In this document: piece by piece, positions 36,336 through 58,200 of the stretch
How positions within the stretch are numbered: position 1 is the stretch's first letter
Layout of the letters: each line of letters starts with the position of its first letter
Assembly (NCBI GenBank): GCA_024349245.1
Contig: JALDNG010000024.1
Coordinates: 8,197,501 to 8,261,500, forward strand
Reading direction: 5' to 3'
DNA: 64,000 bases
Source: Neodontobutis hainanensis
Taxonomy: Eukaryota > Chordata > Actinopteri > Gobiiformes > Odontobutidae
The notes under the pieces: model-generated
What the model was told of the DNA's origin: nothing
The model's input: the letters and a program-made list of their open reading frames with translations, nothing else
The model's database searches: none
Program-made: the position numbers and the translations under genes

Positions 36336-37520
36336 AACCAATGCGAACAGTGCTTACTCCTCTCCTGAAGAGGGTGGTAAAGAACTATTTGTTTTTGTTT
36401 TTTATTGGAAATTGGAGCTTCTGCAGCTGATACTTGGTATCATGTATATTGTTGGTATAGGCTAACAGGTAAGTGGGCTTGAGCATTCTTTTACATGGCC
36501 TGATCATAACTGGATCAATGTCACACACTTTGAATATTGTTGAAAGCCATTGTCTAGGTCTCAAACACTGAACTAAATTAATCATCTTTATTTATAGACA
36601 GCTACTGTTCTTTCCTGATCTAAACAGAACTAGGGCTGTGCAATATAGACAAAATAATCAAAAAATATTTATTTTTATTTTTTTATGAAAATTGCAGTAG
36701 TGATTGTATTGTGAATTGTTTTGGTTTTTAAAACATGCTAAATTCTAAATGTATTTAGTGCACAAGGAGTGCATAACAAAACATTTCTTAAACTTTATAT
36801 GCATTTAAACTTAAACATCATGTCTGAACTTTGCACAGCACATTGGCTGATTAAGAATTAAACGAGCCAGAAGCCAGTGTAACAGAAACTCTGATTCTGA
36901 GATAACATATAAAAAAAATTAATTGCAGCCCTATGTGATTTAGAAATTGCATGTGCTCAGTGTTGCAATTGTTTTGCGATTATTTGCACAGCCCTAAACT
37001 GAACACTGAAGTTGTTTATAATCTTACTGGTCTGGTGGCCTGGTTGTAAATATCATTTGCTGTACTTCACCTTTCTATATTTATTTATCTCATGAGTGTC
37101 TGTGTATGTGTGTTTAAAAGTACTTAAGAGGCTTTACACTTCATCCTAATAAAGTTTTTTAATTCTTTCAGAACACATTCAGCAGGTGTAGACGTGAGGG
37201 TTACATGCCTCAACTCTCTGCAAGTCACATCTCCCAGAAACATGCTGTTAGTGGGATTTAATCCTATTCACTCACTTATGTCATTGGTCTAAGAAGGGTT
37301 TTCCTGAACTCTATAAAGAAAAATGACACAAAAGTCAGCTTTTGAAAAGGATATTATCATTTTGCAATGGTTTCTTTTTTTATGTAAAGCAAGTTGCACT
37401 ACTGTTAAGTTGTATTTAGTTTGTCCTAATTAAAGTAAAATACTGGAACAGATAACATCTCATTTGGGTGAATTGCTTTGTTGTAAACTGACTTATCTTC
37501 ACCACCTTACAATAAAACAG
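36336..37520 (+). other. atg4d: atg4d 3' UTR
   Basis: There is no supported coding sequence after the TAA. Poly(A) signals AATAAA occur at 37148-37153 and 37511-37516. The interval contains a complete hAT-type MITE (36631-36996), so a transcript using either signal would carry it. Confidence 0.55.
36631..36996. mobile_element. Non-autonomous hAT-type MITE (366 bp) with target-site duplication
   Basis: It begins TAGGGCTGTGCAA and ends TTGCACAGCCCTA, which are exact 13-bp terminal inverted repeats. The flanks AACAGAAC (36623-36630) and AACTGAAC (36997-37004) form an 8-bp duplication with one mismatch, the length expected for hAT elements. There is no coding capacity. It is inserted in the atg4d 3' UTR. 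Confidence 0.85.
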
Positions 37521-37521
37521 A

Positions 37522-37638
37522 ACATACATTTCATTAACTTTTTTTGTTTGTTTGTTTTTTGTTGTCTTTTTATCATTACATACATTTCATTAACTTTTTT
37601 TTTGTTTGTTTGTTTTTTGTTGTTGTCTTTTTATCATT
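37522..37638. repeat. Tandem direct duplication of about 56-61 bp
   Basis: Copy 1 (37522-37577) and copy 2 (37578-37638) both begin ACATACATTTCATTAAC and end CTTTTTATCATT. They differ by small insertions in their T-rich middles. The repeat lies just beyond the distal atg4d poly(A) signal. Confidence 0.85.
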
Positions 37639-37820
37639 GATTAAATTAGTTTTGTTTGTATTTCATATTTTATCAAATAATCCTTCTGGCAAAAAAGGCC
37701 TAGGTTTACATGGAGCTAGAGAATATTATGAATGCATCAAATAATTTTTACATAAAAGAAAATTATAAACAATGCTCTGCCTGAAGTCCAGATTGGATCA
37801 ATTTGTGATAACTACTCGCT
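37639..37820. other. atg4d-smarca4 intergenic spacer
   Basis: AT-rich, less than 200 bases, with no gene seen. The two genes are tightly packed head-to-tail. Confidence 0.6.
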
Positions 37821-37946
37821 GTCACCGCGCACGCATGCGCATTGGGTGGCAACCGTGACTAGACATTCGGTCATAGAGCGGTGCAGGGGGGCGCTCGAGC
37901 CACGTCGGTGAAACAAATCAAAGCTTGAAGGCAGATTACAAAGCGG
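37820..37946 (+). promoter_or_regulatory. smarca4: Presumed smarca4 promoter and non-coding first exon
   Basis: A GC-rich island in AT-rich surroundings. It holds an NRF1-like palindromic core GCACGCATGCGCA (37829-37841), an inverted CCAAT box ATTGG (37841-37845) and a donor AGCGG before GTGAGT at 37947. The exon ending at 37946 lacks a supported start codon and most likely joins the acceptor at 38480-38481. Confidence 0.6.
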
Positions 37947-38519
37947 GTGAGTAGACTAATTGCTACTACTGCTGCGTCTTCTTTTATCGGGCCCAAATAT
38001 GAATTCGAGAGCGCAAAAATGGACGCAGGACTGCTTGTCCCGTGGATGCGGGTAGGTCAGTCGCATAAGCACAGTCCGCCATTCCCCTTTTATATTTAAC
38101 GAGATACCTTTCCATGGTCTCTACGAGAAATAAATCAATAGTGTGGCTCTGATGCATATTTGATTCTATTTGACCATGTTCAGTTCAAGTTCTCTCATAG
38201 CACCTGCAGCTGCAAATGCTTGTGTTGGGGGGGTTTGGTGCAGCGCAGCAGCATGGTGACTTCACATCTTAGAGACGATTCACCCATAATCTGTAAATTG
38301 AGCACCTTTTTTTGTCACCATTTACCAAGCCTTAGAAACAGATCTTCAACATCTACTTATTTGTATTCTATTCTGTTTTAAGATAATAAAGGTTGCATTA
38401 GCATCTTACATTTTTGCTGAGATCTATCCTTGTGCACCTCACTTCATTTTCCAACTTCTCTCTTCCTCACTCTTTCCTCAGGCCCCTGCGGCTCAGTCAG
38501 GAGCAGGTGGTCCAGGGCG

Positions 38520-48758
<10,239 letters not shown>

Positions 48759-50410
48759 ACTCTACTGTGATGCATGAGGCGGGGCATAAACATTGTTTAA
48801 CAAACCACACTTCTGTCAACTCTACTCATACTCACCCAAAAGACCAAATTACATAAAATCTGAATTGTCCCATGAAGAAGATGAAGGTAATGAGCTTTTA
48901 AGCATACAATAACCTAAGTCTGAAAAAGGGTCAGTTTTCTTTGTTGTTTGAAGAATGTCTCAAATGAACCAAATATTATTTTCTGTGTACTTTTTATTAA
49001 AAGATGGTTACTTAGACTACAAAATACAGTATATTGTTTTTGGATAAGAAATGTAATTGAAAATGTTATGTTTTGATTGTTTTAATTATTACAGATTTGT
49101 TGAAATTGCACAGGAAGAACTAATGTGTCTGCTAAGGACACATGAGAGTGTTCAGTTCATTGTGTCTATCTTGTAAGATTATAATAATGTAGATGTTGGA
49201 ATTCTAGCAATGCAGTTTTATCAACGTCACAGTGGCTTATTGAACAAACAGATCCGTGAGGATTAAATTTAAATGATCACAATTGTGTTTTAAAGAATAA
49301 TTAAATTAGTTGAAATAGTTGCTAACTCACTATCTTAGCCAGAACTGGTTGCAATCAGCAAAGTATAAACAACAGTGAATGTAAACAGAAAAGACAGACA
49401 GAGCTGCGTGTTCACATATAGCTTCTACCACAGACCTTACATTACTTTTGACATAAACAGCTGATGTTTTAACTCTAGCTCCAGCAATGTGTTGCAACAG
49501 CATCGTCTCGTCCAGCCCTTGAGAGCTGCTGCAATTACTGAGGTGTATTTGTGACCAGTGCTCACTGTTTGACTTGGAAATATGTCCCGTGGTGCGCACA
49601 GCATGTTTCCACAATTCTCAGAAGCTGCTTGGCCACTAGTCACATTTGTTTGACTGAATGTGTTTGAAGTTGATCCTTCTTCATGTATATAGAATATGGT
49701 ATTGTATCAGAACAGCCTAGTTCACTTTGCTGCTGCTCATCTGTCACTTCTCCAATCACTCCCAACTGGTGATTGTAGATTTAACTAATCATGGCATTGT
49801 ATTTCATTACCAAGTACTGTAACTTTACTTGCTTCTTTGTTGTGTGGTGATTTAGGAATTTTAAAACTTTTTGATGTACTTGTGCACTTTTTATGTTATT
49901 TATTTCAAGAAAATGGACCAGAGGGACAGTGGCTCCTCTCTGTTGTGAATGCCTCATGGCTGTTTGGTGTTGGATATTCTGTATAGTAATTTTTAAAATA
50001 AAATGTCATCGCACGTATGTACAGCTTGCAACGCCTGCACTGTACTGTTCTCATTAGACAACTAGAGCAAAGAGCATACAACCAAAGCATCCACTTTTTC
50101 TCACATATATCTGTCTGTGATGTACTGTGTCATTGTTGCTACAACTATAATGTATTAATAAATTACAGTCAAGTGAACTCTATAGTGTTGTGTCTCATAA
50201 ATACATTGCATCTTGAAAATGTAATACCTTGCTTCCACCACTAAGAGGAGGCCTGACACAAACCATGTTAAATTTGACATGTACCATTTCTCATGAAACA
50301 ATTTATTAAATAATTCAAATGTGTTTCACATTAAATGTTTTCCATATCCAGGATTAAAACATGTTCTTTTGCAATACCTTTTGAATAAATAAACAGTTCT
50401 ATATAAAACC
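48759..50410 (+). other. smarca4: smarca4 3' UTR
   Basis: There is no coding sequence after TAA 48756-48758. Poly(A) signals lie at 49997-50002, 50157-50162 and 50384-50393, suggesting alternative ends. The final cleavage site is not determined. Confidence 0.55.
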
Positions 50411-52180
50411 CAGGACTGCTGGCTTTATTTGTCCTTATCAGGCTTATGAGTACATAAAAGCTTGATCCCATAGATGTAAACAGCCTGGTTTGTATTTATT
50501 TTGTGAGGGACCTTCACAGGCAAAGAGGCAGCTGTACTGTGTGTGTTTGGGTTTGAGAGAGTGTGTGGTGCAACTTTGACATTGGGGCCTGTGTTGGGAA
50601 ATTGTGTTTCCTGATTTATAAGAACACTTACAGTAGCTGTCTCTTTAGCACCGCTAAATAGCCACACCTACACATAACTGACTTATAGAAACCTACACTA
50701 CACATGTTAATAGATGTCTAATATTTTAAATAATAATTTTTCAAAGGTAGTGTTTTAGAGACACTGACACCAAAATAATCCATAAATGACATCAAGAAAG
50801 ACCTTCAGTCAAGTTTGTCTCTTGTTATCTTAGCCTGCCCTAGAGCTCACTATTATCAACAATATCCTTTACTAATAACCTTTGACTTTTATTATTGTTA
50901 AATATATTTATATAATTGATAAATACCAGTTATTAGGAACGGATTCTTCACAAATGTTACACAAAAAATATATCTTAAAAAGTAATGATGCTAGATTATT
51001 ATTGTTCGAACATTGCAAATACACAAGACTTTAGGAGAGGACTGCACATTGTGAATGATCTGTGCTTCTGGAGGTAGCACTGGTTGTCTACACAGCCGCG
51101 ATAAGTTACACTCTTATCTTTATCAGAAGGAAAGATACAGTGCAAATAAAATGGAGCCCATTTAGCAGTTCATTTAACAGAGTGTTTAGTAAGGTGACCG
51201 GATGTGAGCCAAACATCCGAAGGACTCATGTGACTCAGTGTTTTCTTTGTAAAAGATAACCTGGTAATGGGACTGACTCACTATTTAACCAAGTAACAGA
51301 TATGTTAGTACTTTATGGGTGTCTCTGAATGATGACAGGTACTGCATAATATGCAATCCAACCGCCCCTTCAAGATTCTTCAGATGCCTCCCACAGTTAA
51401 GTTAATCCCCTACTTTACACACACAGTCATGCAGTGAAAATCTCAACATCGTGTCCATGTCCAACCGACTGCAATTTTACTTAATACACACCCAATGTTC
51501 AGAAATGGACCAAACCCACAGATATATTCAACTCGCAGCTCCACCAATCCTCCATTAGAAAAGTCACATCCAGATGACTAACAACAATTGCAGTGTTTAA
51601 TTTAGCAATGCAAAAAAAAAATTAAAATAAAAATTCCGGCATATCTTGAACCAGTTTCTTTGTCATGAATCCTTTCAGCATGCACCACTTTTGCGTCAGA
51701 TAAAGGTGTCTGAACCTCCTGAGGAGTGAAAGCAATAGTTTCAGTGGTAAATGTGTGCCATTTTATGGAAAACAAATGCTGTGTCACCCTTTGATATTAA
51801 TGTTTTTGTTCTGCCACCAGCATCATGAGTTTTCCAGTGTGGTATGAGGTTTTAAATGCACACTAAATAACTTTTTGAACCTTTTGTAGACGGGCGGTGT
51901 GAGAAATCAAGCTGTATGATTATATATTTTTGTATTTGTTACTTTGCCTGTCCTCTTTTTACACACACAGATTAATTTTATTATGAACAAACACAGGACT
52001 TTCTAGAAGATAACTAGCCGGAGAGCCGGAAGGACAGCACATGTATGATCCAAAGTGACTCCTCCCATTTTGTCCAGGCAACGCCAGCATCTAATTTTAA
52101 AATATCAGACCACTGTTTCAGCTCCGCCCTCTTGTCAACCTCCTAGAAAACGCTCAGATGTGACTCGGACGCATTGATGT
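50411..52180. other. smarca4-ldlr intergenic region
   Basis: About 1.8 kb of AT-rich sequence. No gene, RNA gene or complete mobile element was recognised. The short open frames show no family similarity. Confidence 0.6.
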
Positions 52181-52277
52181 TGTGTTTCCAAACCGCGTTG
52201 ATAGGTTGTGTTACAGTTGTAGTCCTGTTACCCCACCAAGACTTTTCTCGGCTGACTTTTCCGGCACCGTAAGGACA
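52050..52277 (+). promoter_or_regulatory. ldlr: Presumed ldlr promoter/5' UTR with SRE-like and GC-box motifs
   Basis: The region before the ATG holds CTCCTCCC (about 52060), a CCGCCC GC box (about 52126) and GTTACCCCAC (52227-52236). The last matches the human sterol response element ATCACCCCAC at 8 of 10 positions. It lies only about 40 bases before the ATG, nearer than in human. SREBP control is known for LDLR, but this site is only a candidate. Confidence 0.4.
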
Positions 52278-55200
52278 ATGTCTGGGATGTGGAGGAGATG
52301 GTTTGGCGCGCTGCCCCTGACTTGCTGCCTGCTGATGCTGATTCACAGTGCGACTAGAGCTGGTAAGAGACCTATTTTAATTACAAATACACTCCAAAAA
52401 GCAAGTGAAGTTGTCTTTTCATTGACAGTAGGCTACTTATTAGCCATTGACGTGCCAGACATGTTTGTTAAAAAGTGATCTTTTACAGACCTACGTCATG
52501 TAGACTATAGACCTACGCCAAGCAAATAATCTTAAGACGCTTTCCTAAAGACATATAATCAGTAAAGACACACTGAATTATTAAATAAAGTTAAACATTT
52601 TAGGATGGTTGAGTAGATTTGACATTTCCTACATAAATGAATGGGATCTACGCACGGCCCTGCGATTGGTTGGCTTCTCAATAGGAAAGCAACTGAGCAG
52701 CCAATCACGGCCTTCATTGATGCCGGCGGCGTTAGGTTTCATTTTGTTGAGGAACTGTCGGATGGGTGTGGCTAAAGGCATCCTCTCTGGAGCAGAGATG
52801 ATGCAGAATTTAACCGGTCAAAGTTAGTCAGAAAAATAATGGCTTGTCAGATTACAACATTTTATTCATTATTCTATATAGATCAAGTTTTGTACTTCAT
52901 AATGTACACTTGATAACCTTCTTGACAACTGATTAAAAACATACTGAATAATTAATATTGCTCAAACTGCAGTACAATCAACATCTACTTTTCTTTTTAG
53001 ACATATTTATTTATAAAGCAGTATAAATTTATTATCTCATAAAAAACTGGCTGATTGAGCTTGTTGGTTATCTATTAACAGGAGTCAATAAACACACCCC
53101 TCTGTTAAGGAAGTGTGTGCTGATGCTTCACGTTTCATGAAAAGACAATTGTTCGTGAGCAGCAGTGACAGGGCTGTTGTCTGGCAGTCATGCGATATCA
53201 ACCTGTCCACTGCACTGGAGAGCTGCAGTCTTCCTCATTCCAGTTTAATGTAATAAAACTGTGCTCGCTTCAGGTTCACAGAAGGGACAAATATGGCAAC
53301 GAAAGGGCCCACAGCACTTTCAGTAGAGGTGCTCTGAATGACAGAGACGCATATCAAATAGGTGTGGTTATTGTTTTGTAAATAATGTATTAACATTGGG
53401 TGTAAATGAGCATAAGCTTGTCTTCTTGCTGATTTATAGTAGAGTTTGGACTAATTTTAATCTGACAAGCCAGATTTATACTGCTCCACAGTTCATAGTC
53501 GGTTCCACAGTAGCATCTGGGAGGGTGCCGTTGAAAGGGCAAAAGGGCAGTTACTTTAAATGAATACCTGGTCAGTGATTGGATTCATCAACCGCAGTTT
53601 TATCCATTGCAATAATGTTACGTTCTTAACGATAAAAGGGTCGCTTCATCTTCAAACCTAAAACCTAAAACGCCCAGACCTGTCATTAACACCATATTAT
53701 TGGTCACACCAGACGGTTGGTGGTTCGCCCGTGAACACTTTGCTTTTGAGCAGTTCAAGATGGATTTTTGTGATTTTGTAAACTTGCAACTCTTGTGAGA
53801 ATCCAGCTGCAATGCAATGAAAGGTTACCCTCAGAAACCAGGTCAGGACAGTTTCTCCCTACTAAAATGAATGAACATTTTACCACATTAGAAAGAGAAC
53901 AGATATTGTTAAAACATCCCCATATGTGTCATCTGGAACAGCATGAAGTAAAGTCTGGAAACTCTAGTCCTACTCACATACAGTATTGTGAAATCATTGA
54001 GACTGCAATCCCTGTTACTTTTGTAATCAGAAAACCTCCATCATGTCATCACTGCCATCATTTAAGACCTTAGCTTAAAAGGTGCATACTTAACTTGTGT
54101 TTCAGTCTCCGCCTATGTCTGTCGGTCACTGTGGTGATGCTGCTATGAGGAATGCCACTTTGGGACCAATCAGCAACTGGTGGTGTGACTTTACGACTCC
54201 TCCCATGCTATTGTCTTAAAGTGATAGTCTGTCATGTCCTCAGGCTTTGGGTCATACGTAACAAAAGACAATGCACAGGTGTTGGCATATGACATGAACT
54301 AGCTCAACAGGCTTTGATGTCATTACCTGCAGAGCCGGTCTCAGGTCATTCCTTTCAAATTGGCCAGAGCTAATAATGTTGATGCCCTCTCTCAATATGG
54401 TCACTGAGGTGCGACTAGTGGCCAGAACCCTTAAAAAATATAATAATAACAATTTACAATATTTTTTCTTTCAAACATAGTCCCAAATGTCACATATTTG
54501 TAAAGTTCTCTTTGTAAATGTATTAATGTGTACAGAATTTGTTCTTCTATATGTACATTTTGTATATTCACATTGCCTCACTTTTATCTAGGAACCCTAC
54601 AGTGTTATCTTGATTTTCACGCAATTATCAGTGGCTATTGATTGTAATGCTTGTTCTGTGTGTAATCTTTGATGGAATATTAACTCACAAGGCCATCAGG
54701 TTTGAGAGTCAACTCAAGCTCATCTTACTACAGGCCATTCATGAATAGTAAAGTGTCAACTGAGCTGTAATGGGGAATTCACATTAAGAGCCTGTTATGC
54801 AATTTGCTGTGTAAAGATGTCAAGTCATCACTAAAGAGTTTTCTGTATGTACTTTTTTATTGTTCACAGATGCAGCTTGCAGTGTCAATCAGTTTCAGTG
54901 TGCTAATGGGAGGTGTGTTACGAGAAGGTGGATCTGTGATGGAAGTAATGACTGTGGAGATAACACGGACGAGCTGCCAACAACCTGCGGTGTGTTTCTT
55001 ATATCTCAAAACTGCACAACACAGACAGTAACAGCCTTCATTTTAGACCCTAATAGTGATTTTCCAATCTACTATGACAATACAACCCAAACACATGCAC
55101 ATGTTCTGTTTAAGACTAGTAAATGATTGTTTAGTGTTATTGTAGCTGTAGTCTTGGGTATAGTTTCCTCAGTATGAATCAAATATCTTTTTATGACCAT

Positions 55201-58200
55201 AGCGGCAAAAACATGTCAGAAGTCAGAATTCAACTGTGGCCTTCCAACAAACCAGTGTATACCGGGAAGCTGGCACTGTGATGGTAAAGCTGACTGTAAG
55301 AATGGAGCTGATGAGAAAAACTGCAGTAAGTTTATTGACTTATTCACTTGACAATAATTAAATATATGATTTTTAACACAATACAAATGTAGAGTACAAA
55401 TAATCCAGCTAGATGACTGACTGTAGTATTACCTATCTCTCTATCTGCCCTTTGAAAACAGCTGCCAAACAATGCAAAGACAACGAGTTTCGGTGTACAA
55501 ATGGCCAGTGCATATCACATGCCTTTGTTTGTGACAAAGATGTCGACTGCTCTGATGCCTCAGATGAGCTCTTCTGCCCTAAACCCACTTGCAGCCCCAA
55601 CTCCTTTCAGTGCAACAACTCAGTGTGTGTCCCAGCATTCTGGCGCTGTGATGGAGATGCGGACTGCCCTGATGGCTCTGATGAATGGCCAGAAACCTGC
55701 GCTGGACAGGAGTTGGACAAAAAGCAAGTGAAGTGTGGCCCCCATGAGTTCCAGTGTGCGGATGGGCAGTGCATTCACAGCATATGGCGTTGTGACAATA
55801 GTATAGATTGTCAAGACAAATCGGACGAAGTCAACTGCAGTAAGTCTTTATTGCAGACTTTATATTTCCCTCTTATTAAACAATTCAATTATATCTATAT
55901 TTAAAATTCTTGTTAATCTTTGCAGCTCGACCTTGTCGCCTGGATGAGTACCAGTGTAATGATGGCACTTGTATCCATGGCAGCGGTCAGTGTAACGGAG
56001 TGTATGACTGCAGGGACAAAAGTGATGAGTTAGGCTGTGAAAGAGGTAATTTTTCAGACTACATTTTACTCTTCCTCTGAAGGCTAATTGGTTATAAGAC
56101 AAAGGTGTGCTGTTGTCCACAGAGAATGAATGTGAGGGCCCCACCATGTTTAAGTGCCGCACTGGGGAGTGTATCAGCATGGACAAGGTGTGTGACAAAA
56201 TTAAAGACTGCGGCGATTGGTCAGATGAACCCCTCAAAGAGTGTGGTATGTAACAATCTTTTAACCTCTATGCAAATTGTACCTGTATCTTCAATATATT
56301 ATATAAATTGTCCAAAAGTACATCTTCAACTGAATAAAATTTAAAGGGTAATACTACTTCATCCTTGAAAATATAGTAGAGCTAACACAGCAGTATGGCC
56401 TGTCAGTTTGTGCTTTGAATGATTGAGCACCTGAAAGTAGAATGAATAATAATGTATGTGTTGATTTCCAAAGGCAACAACGAATGCTCAACTGATAATG
56501 GTGGCTGCTCCCACACATGCAACGAACTAAAGATTGGCTTTAATTGCTCCTGTCCAGCTGGGTACAACCTTAAGACAGACAAGAAGACATGTGAAGGTAT
56601 GGAGCAAATCTCAAGGATTAAAGAAATGATTTCGAATTCATTATGAAAAAAAGTGTTATTTATATGACAATTCTTTCTTTTATTCTACCCTCACAGATAT
56701 AAATGAATGTGCTATGCCAGACACTTGCAGCCAACTCTGCATCAACCTTCCAGGCAGCTACAAATGTGACTGTGGAGCAGGCTACAAGATTGACCCTGCA
56801 ACCAGTACATGCAAAGCAGAGTCAGGTAGTGTTTGTGTGAGCCTTTTTTTAAGTTAAACATTTTATTGTAAAAACTGACAACCATTCCTCACTGCTGCAC
56901 TTCAGGCACCTCCCCCATTGTGTACTTCACTAACAGACATGAGGTCAGGATGATGACGGTGGACCGCAGTGAGTACGTCCGTCTAATCCCACAACTCAAG
57001 AATGCTGTTGCTTTAGACGTGGATATACCAAACAAGAGGCTCTTTTGGTCTGACCTCTCTCTAAAGAAAATATACAGGTTAAAACTGTTCCTGTTCTATG
57101 AAATACAGTTGCCTATTAAATTAATGTAAACCTTCTAAAATCTAAAAATCCAAACTTTTTGTCCAACAGCGCAAGTATATCTACCGCTGGTAACTCCTCT
57201 GCCCACACTGTGGTCATTGATAGTGGTGTTGAGGCTCCAGAAGGGATTGCAGTTGACTGGATACATGGTAACATTTACTGGACTGACAGTGTTTTAAAAA
57301 CTATCTCTGTGGCAACAACGGATGGTGCTAAGAGAAAGACCTTGATCTCAGACAATTTGGAGAAACCAAGAGCCATCACAGTGGATCCTGTAAATAAGTA
57401 AGTTGCATTATACAGCTTGAAAAATAAAGTTGTATACCTGAGACTTATTAATGAGCATTTTGTTTAATTTTACAGCTTCATGTACTGGACAGACTGGGGA
57501 GAAGAGGCTAAGATTGAGAAAAGTGGCTTGAATGGAGTGGATCGCGTTGCCTTAGTGACAGACAACATTATGTGGCCCAACGGCATCACTCTTGGTAAAC
57601 AGAACCACAGTAGATGGAAATGGCCGATATCCATTTGACTCGCATAATGAGCATCCAGCCATATAAAACCCACTCATGTAGTTGATCTTTTCTCTGAACA
57701 GACATGGTTAATCAGCGTTTGTACTGGGTGGACTCTAAAATGCACACAATTGCTAGTGTGGATGTCAACGGAGGGTCCCGACACACTTTGATCTTGAATG
57801 AGAAACAACTCTCACATCCTATGTCTCTCGCCGTTTTTGAGGTTAGTAATACATGCCATTATTACAGGTGTTATTTTCATGTCTGTTATAACCAGTAGAA
57901 GAACTGTTAAGTAATTCTTATTATATAAATTGCTAAAACTATTAAATGCTTTTCCAGATTTTCTAACGCACTATACTACAGATTGTAAAATGATGTGTTA
58001 GTTCTCTTCACCAATCAATGTACTTTATAAAAGTATATGTATGACTTGTATGTCTGTATTTGTTTCCAGGAAAAAGTGTTTTGGACTGACACCGGAAACA
58101 ATGCTGTGTTCAGTGCCAACCGTTTGACTGGTGGGGAGATTACAGAGCTGGCAATAGACCTGGACCAGCCAGAAGACATTGTGGTGTATCATGACCTCAA

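Noticed and set aside
37886..37900. GCAGGGGGGCGCT at the smarca4 promoter as a CTCF site
   Set aside because: One extra G breaks the core spacing.
49226..49250. miR-27-like TCACAGTGGCTTATTGAAC in the smarca4 3' UTR
   Set aside because: The match to the miRNA is imperfect and no pairing arm forms a hairpin.
50999..51020. GTTCGAAC as a tRNA B box
   Set aside because: No A box, no acceptor stem and no cloverleaf around it.
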